Shown piece after piece: positions 17,201 through 25,352 of a stretch of DNA of 50,335 nucleotides. The notes below the pieces were generated by a model. It made no database searches. It saw only the letters and a program-made list of their open reading frames with translations, and was not told where the DNA came from. This DNA is from Spirochaetota bacterium (GTDB taxonomy: Bacteria; Spirochaetota; UBA12135; COTS27; JAFLEE01), in assembly GCA_017302015.1 (NCBI GenBank), contig JAFLEE010000031.1:1-50335 (forward strand), in the 5' to 3' direction. Both the position numbers and the translations under genes were made by a program. Within the stretch, counting starts at the first letter, position 1. The number at the start of each line of letters is the position of its first letter.

Positions 17201-17760
17201 TGCCAGGTGAGCACCGCGTTCGCGCCCCCGTAGCCCCGGCCAAGGAGCACTTGGGGTTTTAGCCCCGCTGAGTTCCCCGGCAGCCAGAAATCCCAGCCGG
17301 CGGGAAGTTTGGCGGTCCGGTCCGCGTTCTCCACGACCTTTTCGAGCGCTTCATTATTTAGGAAGGCTCCGGCGAGGCGCAATCCGCTATAGAGCATGGG
17401 CACCTGCTTGCGCGCCTTCCCCTCGGGGATATATGGCCCGAGGAGCGTGATCTGGAGCCGGCCATCGGCCTCGGGCCGCACGCTGAGGGAAACGGGCGTC
17501 CATCGATCCGGACGCACCACGACCTCGAGATCGATCCCCTGGCGCCGTTGGGCCTCGGGCCGCCAGGTCTGGTAATTCACCCGGGCGTTGCTGGAACTGC
17601 TCACCGTGCTCAGCACCATGCCCTGGCTATCGCCGCTCAGGTTGAGGCTGACGCGGGCCAGACCCTCCATCCCGAGCTCATTCTGGGCGGTGAGGGGCGC
17701 CATGAACCCGTAGACGAGGATACCCAGGAGGGCGTTGCGATACCGATTGGAACGATTCAT
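14290..17760 (-). CDS. Large secreted glycosidase-like protein
   Basis: This 1156-aa protein has a signal peptide ending near residue 25 (ILVYGFMAPLTAQ). The N-terminal half is beta-rich, with domains of the carbohydrate-binding type (VLHQSIPVKKGETLALSFWARK; TARYLYLLHTTCYNSGKGP). The middle looks like a clan-A TIM barrel: INQ-type strands YNQVRLQAVDLYL and VYVGIDGASF, a candidate acid/base Glu in VYFTCFNEQDLG, and a candidate nucleophile in FFITEYGAPYWGRYRHEEG. A C-terminal beta region follows (LALLVYATDAVNSG-like stretch). I cannot assign a GH family. The start has AAAGGAG 8 bases upstream. It is divergent from the oxidoreductase operon at 18169, separated by 408 bases. A polysaccharide-degrading role fits the context. 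Confidence 0.78.
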   Translation of the reverse strand: MNRSNRYRNALLGILVYGFMAPLTAQNELGMEGLARVSLNLSGDSQGMVLSTVSSSSNARVNYQTWRPEAQRRQGIDLEVVVRPDRWTPVSLSVRPEADGRLQITLLGPYIPEGKARKQVPMLYSGLRLAGAFLNNEALEKVVENADRTAKLPAGWDFWLPGNSAGLKPQVLLGRGYGGANAVLTWHDGVLHQSIPVKKGETLALSFWARKPNAMDLSIAEGWATCLDLRSQANMGFRDEVAGDGRGGWSDQGPDNDLRQFDFRQDDFGGVPFQVIDPESNGGSSVLSFRGARFSSALSEARLAPKAAVTARYLYLLHTTCYNSGKGPVGTVRVRLSGGAEKTFEVLSGRDVADWWGAGTVSNGAVVYRQPNRSSSVGLYLSRFDLGEALAVEAVTLATAGDSTWIVVGATLSARDLPLPKENLWRPQVGDQWKVIDLTDVQVVPGSALDFSRQVEEGPAGRFGAVQVLPGGGLAFEGRPKSPLRFFSFQILVNHLFEKRGANLAAATEEETRSNIDQWVALVRRQGYNQVRLQAVDLYLMSKATRDAEFNPVHHDRFEYLVSRLKAAGVYVGIDGASFIGYRAVGWTEGMAERNYERLLVEEGARKSWSEGVRRLLTHENPYTRTSLAKDPMVVYFTCFNEQDLGLGGNLTFNHPGFQPAALAKWRAYLAARYAGKQGLLAERWKAASAQEAAFYTSGDLAAGGERAEDICGFLFQLVDGMAAWYLGELKAIGYRGLVVQFDVLSQYLHHAVHCRTTAVANHGYHGHPSDKANPGSRGQQDGMIAGAGGYFRTRLAARFWDRPFFITEYGAPYWGRYRHEEGILFPAYAALQDIPAITVHAQAVILRHEMQMEDFCVGRDPISRAAQVMATRFFAPGVLRPSTHRVEQVLDDAWVFKGANALKAIESGVTRAALVCGLGLRYEGRPVPEGIPPAPKAHLSLRPERVGEVLATSLTATTAEGSSDTMAQILSALRARGILPAENRSDVERGQYESDTGEIFLETGIQRMSVASPTACGVAIKPGVTGKAGAILKGGTSTAAAIGLFSLDGLDIPRSRRLLLVYATDAVNSGHETSADRVVLKRLGTLPVLVETGKLELTFQREGAAAMKGHVLAINGARREPLSVAVSPGQASVRIDTAALASGPALYFELEATGP

Positions 17761-18099
17761 TCAATATTCTCCTTTCGCCTAAGGACGTTTCCTTGAGCCC
17801 GCCACCGAGTGCGCAGAAATAGTACACCCTTACCTGCGGGTGTCCATGCAGATTCCGGTTTTGCCCCGATGCACAAAGTGGCTTGGCGGGTCGGTCCGCC
17901 GCGAGGGGAGGCGTGGCGCCTTTGCTGAGTCCATTTTCCGAATCCCCCCTTTCAAGGAGGAATGGGGGCGACCGTGAGAGGCTCTGGATTCAATATTGAT
18001 TTCCTTTCGAAGAGGGGGTAGGGAGGGTATTTCAAGCGGATTCCTCTGGTTTTTAGTCGCCCTGTTTTGGGTCGATTTTGGGTGAGGCGATGCCGCCTC
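17761..18099. other. Intergenic stretch between divergent genes
   Basis: No gene is seen here. Small features: an ACACCC/GGGTGT inverted repeat at 17824-17843, and at about 17989 a partial copy of the ribosome-binding region of the adjacent minus-strand gene (TTCAATATT followed by TTTCG in both places). The plus-strand promoter and operator are listed separately. Confidence 0.5.
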
Positions 18100-18127
18100 T
18101 TGACATCCAGGGAATTTGGACTATTAT
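18100..18127 (+). promoter_or_regulatory. Promoter of the oxidoreductase operon
   Basis: TTGACA (18100-18105) and TATTAT (18122-18127) are spaced 16 bases apart, followed by the operator at 18135 and the ATG at 18169. Confidence 0.7.
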
Positions 18128-18134
18128 TAGCACA

Positions 18135-18154
18135 GTAGATAAACGTTTATCTAC
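18135..18154. promoter_or_regulatory. LacI-family operator, 20-bp perfect palindrome
   Basis: GTAGATAAACGTTTATCTAC is a perfect even palindrome with the central CG typical of LacI-family sites. It begins 7 bases after the -10 box, so it covers the expected transcription start and would block initiation when bound. The LacI-family gene at 20296 in the same operon is the obvious candidate binder. Confidence 0.8.
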
Positions 18155-18168
18155 AAGGAAGTCCCCCC

Positions 18169-19233
18169 ATGAGCGAAGTGCGAGTCGGCATCGTCGGAGG
18201 CGGCATGATGGCCCAGGCGGCCCATATCCCCTGCCTGGCGGCCATGAAAAATGTGCGCCTCGAAGCCCTTTGCGAACCCCGCGCCGACCTCGCCGCAAGC
18301 CTCGCGGCGAAATGGCATATCCCGAAGACCGTCCCGCGTCTCGACGAACTCCTGTCCCTCGACCTCGATGCCGTTCTCATCCTCACCCGGGTGGAACTCC
18401 ATAAAACCCAGGTCCTCCAAGCGCTTCGGGCCGGCAAGCACGTCTTCGTTGAGAAGCCCCTGGCCATGTCGGCGGCTTCCATCGACGAGATCCTCCCCAT
18501 CGCCAAGGCCTCCGGCAAGGTGCTGCGCGTGGGCACCATGAAGCGCCACGACCGGAACGTGAAGCAGGGCCTCGCCAAACTCGCCGCCGGGAATCCGGGC
18601 AAACTCCTCCACGCCCGCATGAGCGCCTTTATCGGCGCCCATTGGGATGCGCGCCTGACGGCCACCCATCCCCTCCTCCAATCGAAGGAAACGGTGGCCT
18701 TCGACCCGAAGGCCGTCGACGCCGGTCCCGCTTGGCTTTCGGCCCCCCGCGACGCGGCCTTCTACTCCTTCGACAACCCCTACTACGGTTGGCTCGACAC
18801 CGGGGTGCACCTGGTGAACTTCATCCGCTACGCCACCGGGTGCGAGCCGACGGTCGCCGGCTCCTGGAAGCACGGCGGGATGCGCACGGTGCAACTCGAT
18901 TTCGCCGGCAGCGCGGGCTCCCTGGAGTTCTGCGTGAACTTCGCCATGAAGCGCTGGGAGGAGACGACCGAACTCCACCACGAACGGGCGACCCTGCGCA
19001 TCGAAACCCCGCCGCCGCTCGACATGCAAACCGCCTCGCGGGTCGAACTCTACCGCGAAGAAGGCGAGAACCTCGAGACTTGCGTCCTCGGCGACAACCG
19101 GCGTTGGGCCTTCGCCGAGCAGCTCGAATCCTTCGTCGCGGCCGTGGGCGCCGGGCGCCCCGATTCCACCGACCTCGAGCACGCCCGGCACGACCTCGTC
19201 CTCATCGAAGCCATCCACCGCAACGCCCCCTAA
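18169..19233 (+). CDS. Gfo/Idh/MocA-family oxidoreductase
   Basis: Family members are NAD(P)-dependent enzymes that usually oxidise or reduce sugars, inositols or sugar acids in the cytoplasm. The 354-aa protein starts with the Rossmann motif VGIVGGGMMAQAAHIP. It has the family hallmark VEKPLAMS near residue 100 and a C-terminal alpha/beta domain with YGWLDTGVHLVNFIRY. The ribosome-binding site is AAGGAAG 7 bases before the ATG. It is the first gene of an operon with the alcohol dehydrogenase 16 bases downstream, under the LacI-type operator. Substrate is not readable from sequence. Confidence 0.9.
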   Translation: MSEVRVGIVGGGMMAQAAHIPCLAAMKNVRLEALCEPRADLAASLAAKWHIPKTVPRLDELLSLDLDAVLILTRVELHKTQVLQALRAGKHVFVEKPLAMSAASIDEILPIAKASGKVLRVGTMKRHDRNVKQGLAKLAAGNPGKLLHARMSAFIGAHWDARLTATHPLLQSKETVAFDPKAVDAGPAWLSAPRDAAFYSFDNPYYGWLDTGVHLVNFIRYATGCEPTVAGSWKHGGMRTVQLDFAGSAGSLEFCVNFAMKRWEETTELHHERATLRIETPPPLDMQTASRVELYREEGENLETCVLGDNRRWAFAEQLESFVAAVGAGRPDSTDLEHARHDLVLIEAIHRNAP

Positions 19234-19249
19234 AACCCCGGAGAGACCC

Positions 19250-20239
19250 ATGAAAGCAGCATTCCATACCGGCGCGAAAGAAATCACCGTACGCGACGTC
19301 GAGATCCCCAAGCCGGGCCCGGGGGAAGTCCTCGTCAAGATCAGCGCCTGCGCCATCTGCGGCTCCGATACCTGGTGGCCGAAGGATCCCGGCGCCGGCG
19401 AGGGAATCCATGGCCACGAATCCGTGGGCCTCGTCGCCGAAAATGGCCCCGGCGCTTCCCGATTCAAGAAGGGCGAGCGGGTGGTGTGCTACGCCATCCA
19501 GGGCTGCGGCGCCTGCCCGGCCTGCAAGGCCGGCTACGTCACCGCCTGCCCGACCAAGCGCTTCATCGAGAACGGCTTCGCCGAGTACGCCGTCTACCGG
19601 GAAGACATGCTCTTCCCGGCCCCGAAGGAGTTCGACGACGTCACGGCGACCCTGCTGAGCGACGCCATCGGGGTGCCGCTTCGCGCCCTGCGCCGCCTGC
19701 CGCCTTCGAAGGGCGATACGGTCGTGGTGTGGGGGATGGGGCCCCTCGGCCTGCTGCAATCCATCTTCCTCAAATCCCGGGGCGTGAAGACCCTCATCGG
19801 CGTCGATCGGGTGGACGAGCGCCTCGCCGTGGCCCGCGAGTTCGGCGTCGGGGTCACCATCAACCCCTCCAAAGAGAACGCGGTGGAGGCCATCGCCCGC
19901 GCCACCGGCGGGAAACTCGCCGACAAGGCCTACAATTACGTGCGGGTCCCCGCGGTCACCCACGACGCGTTCAACGGCGTCAAACTCGGCGGGTCCATCT
20001 GCACCCTCACCGGCCTCGACGGGCAGTACCAACTCGGCGAGTGGGTCGAGCGCACCCTCGTGTGGTCGTTCTATTTCCTGCCCTCGGAGTACAAGGAAAA
20101 CGTCGCCATCGCCAAACGCCACCACGCGGAACTGAAGCGCACCGTCAGCGGCGTGTTCCCCCTCGCGCGCATCAACGAGGCCTTCGCCAGCCGCTTCGAC
20201 GCCCAGGACAAATCCATCAAGATCGTGGTCACGCCGTAG
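19250..20239 (+). CDS. Zinc-dependent alcohol dehydrogenase
   Basis: A medium-chain dehydrogenase of 329 aa, probably acting on a polyol or sugar. The catalytic zinc site is visible as ACAICGSDTWW (Cys) and IHGHESVG (His, Glu). The structural zinc site is GCGACPACKAGYVTAC, with four cysteines in the usual spacing. The NAD-binding part is VVVWGMGPLGLLQSI followed by an Asp in LIGVDR, which suggests NAD and not NADP. The ribosome-binding site is CCGGAGAG. Its place between a Gfo/Idh/MocA enzyme and a LacI regulator suggests sugar or polyol catabolism. Confidence 0.92.
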   Translation: MKAAFHTGAKEITVRDVEIPKPGPGEVLVKISACAICGSDTWWPKDPGAGEGIHGHESVGLVAENGPGASRFKKGERVVCYAIQGCGACPACKAGYVTACPTKRFIENGFAEYAVYREDMLFPAPKEFDDVTATLLSDAIGVPLRALRRLPPSKGDTVVVWGMGPLGLLQSIFLKSRGVKTLIGVDRVDERLAVAREFGVGVTINPSKENAVEAIARATGGKLADKAYNYVRVPAVTHDAFNGVKLGGSICTLTGLDGQYQLGEWVERTLVWSFYFLPSEYKENVAIAKRHHAELKRTVSGVFPLARINEAFASRFDAQDKSIKIVVTP

Positions 20240-20295
20240 GGGCCGGCGGCAAGGTAAGATCCTGCGCCCCGCCCAGGCGGGGCGGGGATGGACCC

Positions 20296-21315
20296 ATGGC
20301 CGTCACGCTCCGCGACCTCGCCCGGGAATGCGGCGTTTCGATCTACGCCGTCAGCCGGGTGCTCTCCGGCAAACCCATCTATCTGGTGGCCGAGAAGCGC
20401 GAGCGCATCCTGGCCGCCGCGAAGAAGCGCCAGTTCACCCCCAATGCCGCCGCGCGCACCCTCAAGACGCGCAAGGCGAGCACCGTCGGCCTCGTGGTCA
20501 ACCACATCACCGATTCCTATATCCTGCGCATCATCGAAGATTTAAGCCTCGCCCTCTGCGAACTCGATTTCGCCCTCCTCCTCGGCAACGCCCGCGACGA
20601 CTTGGGCCGCGAAATGGCGGAGATCGAGGCCATGGGCCGCCGCCAATGCGATGCCCTGGTGGTCATGAGCAGTTTCGACGTCGTGAAAGACCGCGGGCGG
20701 CGCGCCGCCTACGGGAAACTCCTCGAACAATCGGGGGCCGTGTACTTCATCGACTCCCCGCCGCCCCTCCCGCAGGCGCGCTTCGCCATGAGCGATAACG
20801 AGGGCGGCGCCTTCCGGGCCGTCGACCAACTTTTGAGCCGCGGAAAGGCCCCCGTCTACTACCTTTGCGGCGACAAGACCTACCGCGTCACGGCGGCCAG
20901 GCAGGAGGGCTGCCGCCGCGCCGCCGAGGCCCATGGGGTCCCCTGGCAACGCCTCCGCCTCGATCCCGAGGGGGTCGATTCCCTTCCGGGGGCGCTTACG
21001 CAGATGGAGCAAGGCTCGATCCTTTTCTACGAGAGCCTGGGGAATCCCCTTGAACGGCAGCTTTCTTTTTTGAAAAAAGCCGGGCGGCGTATCCCGCAAG
21101 ATCTCCGCGTGTGCGGATTCGACGCCCCGGTCGCGGGCGACGCCCTGTTCTTCCTCAAGGAGAACGCGGGGGTGCTCACCTCGCCCATCCCCCACATGCT
21201 CCAGGACCGGGGCCAAATGGTCGCGGCCATCGTCGGGGCCCTGAAGCGGGTCATCGCCGGGGAGGCGCCCCCTCCCTTGGCGCTTGCCATCCCGCCCATC
21301 GCGGTGGATTTTTAG
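20296..21315 (+). CDS. LacI-family transcriptional regulator
   Basis: The 339-aa protein has the LacI helix-turn-helix and hinge at residues 3-60 (VTLRDLARECGVSIYAVSRVLSGKP ... RQFTPNAAARTLKTRKASTVGLVV). The rest is a periplasmic-binding-type sugar sensor ending with QDLRVCGFDAPV. The ATG at 20296 is chosen because the DNA-binding domain begins there; longer in-frame readings lie over the preceding gene. It follows the dehydrogenase by 56 bases. It probably represses the operon through the palindrome at 18135 and is relieved by a pathway sugar. Confidence 0.9.
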   Translation: MAVTLRDLARECGVSIYAVSRVLSGKPIYLVAEKRERILAAAKKRQFTPNAAARTLKTRKASTVGLVVNHITDSYILRIIEDLSLALCELDFALLLGNARDDLGREMAEIEAMGRRQCDALVVMSSFDVVKDRGRRAAYGKLLEQSGAVYFIDSPPPLPQARFAMSDNEGGAFRAVDQLLSRGKAPVYYLCGDKTYRVTAARQEGCRRAAEAHGVPWQRLRLDPEGVDSLPGALTQMEQGSILFYESLGNPLERQLSFLKKAGRRIPQDLRVCGFDAPVAGDALFFLKENAGVLTSPIPHMLQDRGQMVAAIVGALKRVIAGEAPPPLALAIPPIAVDF

Positions 21316-21420
21316 GTCGCCCTTCGGGCGCTCCATCATCAAGGGCGATTTGGCGCACCGGGCCGCCGGGGCCGAGTCTCCACCGCCCACCGATGCGATA
21401 CTTCCCCGCGGAAGCGCGCC

Positions 21421-22341
21421 ATGGGCCAAGTATTCTGGGGGATCTTCTTCGGTGCGCTCGCCGCCCTTTGCCAATCGTTTTCCTATCTTTTTTCCAGGCG
21501 CTTCCTGGCGCAGGTGCGCCCCAGCGGCCGCCTGCTCTTCGGCATCAGCCATATCCAGATGGGGGCGATCTCGCTGGTGGCCCTGCCCTTCCTCTTCGAC
21601 CGCCTCCCCGAATCGTGGGGCGCCGTCATCCTTCCCCTCCTCTCCGCCTCCGGATTCTACCTCTTCGCCCAGTGGCTCCTCTTCCAGGCGCTCAAGACCA
21701 CCGAATCCTCCCAGATCGCGCCGCTTCTGGGCCTCAAGATCCCCATCCTCGCCATCGCGACCCTCCTCATCCTCGGCAAGGCGACCTCGCCTTTGGGTTG
21801 GGTCGCGGTGCTCCTGTGCGCCTGCGCCGGGTTCCTCATCTCGCCCCCCGGCCGAATCCGCGGCCTTCGCGTCATCGGCCTGGCCCTCCTCATGTGCCTG
21901 GGCTACGCGGGAAGCGATTTCAGCATCCCGATCCTCGTGCGCGCCCTGGAATCCAGTTCCAGCCACCCGGTCTTCGCCGCCGTGGCCGCCACCTACTCGT
22001 TCTGCGGGCTCGTTGGGCTCCTCATGCTCCTCTCGGGGGCCCTGGGCCCGTCCGAGGCCCTGTTCGAGCGCGAGGTGCACCTGGGGGCCCTTCCCTATTC
22101 CCTGGCGTGGATCTCCGCCATGGCCGTGCTCTTCGCCTGTTTCACGCTCATCGGCGTGGTCTTCGGCAATATGATCCAGTCGACGCGGGCCCTGCTCTCC
22201 GTGCTCCTCGGCCTCGCCGTCACCCGCGCCGGCTACCTGAAGATCGAGAACCTGCATTCCCGGGCGGTCTTCTATTCGCGCCTCGGCGGCGCGGCGCTCA
22301 TGACCGGGGCGATCCTCCTTTATTTCTACACCCGGCGCTGA
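21421..22341 (+). CDS. EamA/DMT-superfamily transporter
   Basis: The 306-aa protein has about ten membrane segments arranged as two five-helix repeats. The first repeat starts with FWGIFFGALAALCQSFSYLFSRRF and the second with LRVIGLALLMCLGYAGSDFSIPILV, the usual layout of drug/metabolite exporters. The ribosome-binding site is GCGGAAG. It follows the LacI gene by 105 bases that include a small CGCCC/GGGCG hairpin, so read-through is possible but not certain. The substrate is unknown. Confidence 0.82.
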   Translation: MGQVFWGIFFGALAALCQSFSYLFSRRFLAQVRPSGRLLFGISHIQMGAISLVALPFLFDRLPESWGAVILPLLSASGFYLFAQWLLFQALKTTESSQIAPLLGLKIPILAIATLLILGKATSPLGWVAVLLCACAGFLISPPGRIRGLRVIGLALLMCLGYAGSDFSIPILVRALESSSSHPVFAAVAATYSFCGLVGLLMLLSGALGPSEALFEREVHLGALPYSLAWISAMAVLFACFTLIGVVFGNMIQSTRALLSVLLGLAVTRAGYLKIENLHSRAVFYSRLGGAALMTGAILLYFYTRR

Positions 22342-22342
22342 A

Positions 22343-22475
22343 GGCGCGGCCATCCGGTTTCGTGACTTCCTGGCGCGGCCATCCGGTTTTGTGAACTCCT
22401 GTCACTCCGCCGGATGGCCCATCGCGCCTTCCTGGCGCGGCCATCCGGTTCCGTGACTTCCTGTCACTCCGCCAT
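22343..22475. repeat. REP-like palindromic repeats
   Basis: GGCGCGGCCATCCGGTT occurs three times, at 22343, 22372 and 22434, with GTGACTTCCTG or a close variant after it. An inverted copy of the core (CCGGATGGCC at 22410-22419) pairs with GGCCATCCGG at 22377-22386. GTGA and TCAC form an inner stem, giving a stable hairpin. The element lies between the convergent ends of the transporter gene and pgl, as REP/BIME elements often do. Confidence 0.8.
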
Positions 22476-22480
22476 CATTC

Positions 22481-23182
22481 TCAAATCGAAAGGTCCGTGA
22501 GTACGACTAAGCCCGGGTGGGTCCGCAGCAGCCTGCTAGGGCAATCCGTGAAGTCATCCCCATCCTCCAGAAAACGGGCGAGGGCCCCGCGCTTCCCCTC
22601 TCCCGTGAACAAAAGGACGACCCCAGCCGCATCGCGAATGAGCGCCGGGCTCGCGGAAATCCTCCGGGATGGGGGCTTCGGGCTAGTTACTTCCGCGAGG
22701 TATTTTTTCTCCGTCTCCGCCAAACTCGCGTGCCCCGGGAAAAGGGAGGCGACATGCCCGTCTTCGCCGACCGAAAGGAGCAAGAGGTCGAGACGCCCTC
22801 CCCGCTCCGCCAATCGGGAGGTATAAGCTGCAGCGCCGCCGTCCGGCGACGCTTCATCCGCGAGGAAGGGATGCCATTGGGATTCCTCGAGCCTCCCGCG
22901 GTCCGTCAAGGGGCCGATCAGGTGCTCCTCCACGAGGGCCCCGTTCCAGTCCGCGGACGTCCGGGGAACCACCCGCTCGTCGGCCATGAAAAGATGGACG
23001 CCGGTCCAATCCAACGAGGCCTGGTCGGCGAGGCGCTTGAAGATCTCGGCGACCGTACGGCCGCCGCAGAGGCCCCAATGGAGGCCCGCCCCCGCCTTCC
23101 GGCGCGCGGCCGTTGCCTCCGCCAGGAAGGCCGCCGCCTTGGAGCAGACCTCGTCGATCGAGGCCAAACGCAGGAGTTCCAT
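22481..23182 (-). CDS. pgl: 6-phosphogluconolactonase
   Basis: Pgl hydrolyses 6-phosphogluconolactone in the oxidative pentose phosphate pathway. The 233-aa protein matches the short DevB-type family. It has LCGGRTVAEIFKRL, the phosphate-site motif FMADERVVPRTSADWN, LLLLSVGEDGHVASLFPG and PPSRRISAS. It lies 40 bases after asd on the same strand and is probably the last gene of a lipA-asd-pgl transcript. The purine run directly against the ATG (GGGGAAGGG) leaves unusually short spacing for a ribosome-binding site. No zwf or gnd is in the window. Confidence 0.9.
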   Translation of the reverse strand: MELLRLASIDEVCSKAAAFLAEATAARRKAGAGLHWGLCGGRTVAEIFKRLADQASLDWTGVHLFMADERVVPRTSADWNGALVEEHLIGPLTDRGRLEESQWHPFLADEASPDGGAAAYTSRLAERGGRLDLLLLSVGEDGHVASLFPGHASLAETEKKYLAEVTSPKPPSRRISASPALIRDAAGVVLLFTGEGKRGALARFLEDGDDFTDCPSRLLRTHPGLVVLTDLSI

Positions 23183-23222
23183 CCCTTCCCCGCGACCGGA
23201 CCTCGCCCGCGACCCGGCTCCC

Positions 23223-24227
23223 CTATTTCGCCAGGATCTCCGCGATCTGCACCGCGTTGAGCGCGGCGCCCTTGCGGATCTGGTCGCCGACGACCCACAG
23301 GTCGAAGGTGTTCTCTTGGCTTAAGTCCTTGCGGATGCGGCCGACGAGCACGTCGTCCTTGCCCGAGGCGTCCAGGGGCATGGGCCAGCGGTTCTTGGCG
23401 CGGTCTTCCATGATCTGCACCCCCGGCACGCCCTTGAGGGCGGCGTAGAGTTCCTCCACCGAGGCCTTCTTCTCGAGTTCGAGGTTGATGCTCTCGCTAT
23501 GGGCGCGCAGCACGGGCACGCGCACGCACATCGCGGTGATGCGAAGGCCGTCGGCGCCGAGGATCTTGCGGCTCTCCTTGGTCATCTTGATCTCCTCCTC
23601 GCAATACCCGTTATCGGTCATGGGCGAATTGTGGGGGAAGAGGTTGAACGCGTAGGGATGGGGGATGACGGTGCGCGCGAAGGGCTTGCCGTCGAGGTGG
23701 GCCCGGGTCTCGTCGCAGAGCTCGTTCATGGCGGTCTGGCCGGCCCCGCTGGCGGCCTGGTAGGTGGAGACCACCGCCCGCTTCAGGCCGAACTTCTTCC
23801 AGATCGGAAACACGGGCATGAGGAAGATGATGGTCGAGCAATTCGGGTTGGCGATGATGCCCTTGTGCTTGGCGATCGCCTGGGGATTGATCTCGGGAAC
23901 CACCAGGGGGACGGTCGGGTCCATGCGGTAGTGGCTGGTGTTGTCCACCACCACGGCGCCCGCCTTCACCGCCGAGGGCGCGTAGGTGGCGCTGATCTTG
24001 CCCCCGGCGCTGGCGAGGACGATATCGACGCCCTTGAAGCTGTCGTGGGTCAGCTCCTCCACGGGGAGCTGTTCGCCCTTGAACGGGAGGCGCTTGCCCG
24101 CGCTCTTGGCCGAGGCCAGGAGCTTCAAGCTCGCCAGGGGGAAGCGGCGCTCGGCGAGGATCTCGAGGAGTTCGGTGCCCACGGCGCCGGTGGCGCCCAT
24201 GATGGCGACGTGTACATTGCGTGACAT
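23223..24227 (-). CDS. asd: Aspartate-semialdehyde dehydrogenase
   Basis: Asd reduces aspartyl phosphate to the semialdehyde, the branch point to lysine/diaminopimelate, threonine and methionine. The 334-aa protein starts with the NADP motif VAIMGATGAVGTELL. The catalytic cysteine is C130 in ANPNCSTI. TYQAASGAG, HPYAFNLFPH and CVRVPVLRAHSE are family signatures. The ribosome-binding site is AAGGA 8 bases upstream. It lies between lipA and pgl on the minus strand with a 99-base gap to lipA. Confidence 0.96.
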   Translation of the reverse strand: MSRNVHVAIMGATGAVGTELLEILAERRFPLASLKLLASAKSAGKRLPFKGEQLPVEELTHDSFKGVDIVLASAGGKISATYAPSAVKAGAVVVDNTSHYRMDPTVPLVVPEINPQAIAKHKGIIANPNCSTIIFLMPVFPIWKKFGLKRAVVSTYQAASGAGQTAMNELCDETRAHLDGKPFARTVIPHPYAFNLFPHNSPMTDNGYCEEEIKMTKESRKILGADGLRITAMCVRVPVLRAHSESINLELEKKASVEELYAALKGVPGVQIMEDRAKNRWPMPLDASGKDDVLVGRIRKDLSQENTFDLWVVGDQIRKGAALNAVQIAEILAK

Positions 24228-24326
24228 GAGGGGTTCCTTGGATTTATTTTTCGCGTTCGGTTTCGGACCGATGGCCGGGCTCCCTCGTCGTGTCGTCGGG
24301 GCCGGTCCTGGTGGAGGCCTGTGTGC

Positions 24327-25286
24327 TCAGGCCGGCCCGTGTTTGTCTTTGTCTTTCTTCCCGCCTTCCGTTTTCGTCGCCGTGCCCGGGGCCGCGTCCC
24401 GGCTCTCCAGGTGCTGGTGCAGGAAGAGTTCGGCCGCGCGGTAGGAACTGCGCACGAAAACCCCGCTGGCCACGTAGAGGAAGCCGAGCGCCCGGGCCCC
24501 GGCCTCGAGGGCCTTGAACTCGTCGGGGTGCCAATAGCGGCGCACCGGCAGGTGCTTCGCGCTGGGCCGCAGGTACTGGCCGAAGGTGACGATATCGACG
24601 CCGGCGGCGCGCAATTCGCGGGCGCTCTCCAGCACCTCTTCGAAGGTCTCGCCCAGCCCCACCATGATGGAGCTCTTCGAGAGGCGGGTCGAATCGAGTT
24701 CCTTCACGCGGCGCAGCAGGGCGAGGGACTGGTCGAAACTGGCCCGGGGGTCGCGCACCTCGGGGGTGAGGCGCCTCGCGCACTCGACGTTATGGGCGAC
24801 CACGTCGGGCCCGCTTTCCACCACGGTGCGCAGCGACTCGAGGGAGCCCCGGTAATCGGAGATGAGGGTCTCGACGCGGAGTTCGGGGCGGCCCGCCTTG
24901 AGGCGCCGCACCGTATCGGCGAAGACGAAGGCGCCGCCGTCGGGGAGGTCGTCGCGGTCGACGCAGGTGAGCACGACGTATTTCAGGCGGCTTTCGATGA
25001 TCTCGCCGGCCACCCGGGCGCTCTCCTCCAGGTCGACCACGCCCCGGGGGTTCCCGGTCTTCACGTTGCAGAAGCGGCACCCACGGGTGCAGACCTCGCC
25101 GAGGAGCATGATGGTGGCCGTGCCCTGGGCCCAGCATTCGCCCATATTGGGGCAGAGGGCCTCTTGGCAGACGGTGTGGAGGGAGGAGACTTTCAGACGG
25201 GAGCGCAGGTCGGCGTAGACCGGACCGGAGGGCATCGGCACCCGGACCCACTCGGGCTTGGGGAGGAGAGGCTCGTCGCGGCGCAT
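24327..25286 (-). CDS. lipA: Lipoyl synthase
   Basis: LipA is a radical-SAM enzyme that inserts two sulfurs into octanoyl groups on lipoyl-dependent enzymes. The 319-aa protein carries the auxiliary-cluster cysteines C40, C45 and C51 (CQEALCPNMGEC). The radical-SAM cluster cysteines are C66, C70 and C73 (CTRGCRFC). The C-terminal RSSYRA motif that supplies the serine ligand is also present. A charged tail of about 25 residues (rich in Lys and Asp) follows and is longer than usual. TACAAT ends 9 bases before the ATG, so the mRNA may be leaderless. Confidence 0.96.
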   Translation of the reverse strand: MRRDEPLLPKPEWVRVPMPSGPVYADLRSRLKVSSLHTVCQEALCPNMGECWAQGTATIMLLGEVCTRGCRFCNVKTGNPRGVVDLEESARVAGEIIESRLKYVVLTCVDRDDLPDGGAFVFADTVRRLKAGRPELRVETLISDYRGSLESLRTVVESGPDVVAHNVECARRLTPEVRDPRASFDQSLALLRRVKELDSTRLSKSSIMVGLGETFEEVLESARELRAAGVDIVTFGQYLRPSAKHLPVRRYWHPDEFKALEAGARALGFLYVASGVFVRSSYRAAELFLHQHLESRDAAPGTATKTEGGKKDKDKHGPA

Positions 25287-25295
25287 AGCGGATAA

Positions 25296-25301
25296 ATTGT
25301 A
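25296..25301 (-). promoter_or_regulatory. -10 box close to the lipA start
   Basis: Read on the minus strand, TACAAT is followed by 9 bases and then ATG. This puts the expected transcription start within two or three bases of the start codon. No ribosome-binding site lies between them. Confidence 0.4.
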
Positions 25302-25352
25302 GTATGGGCCCCCCCGGCGGGGGGATGCGCGGGTCCGGTCTCTTCCTTAATA

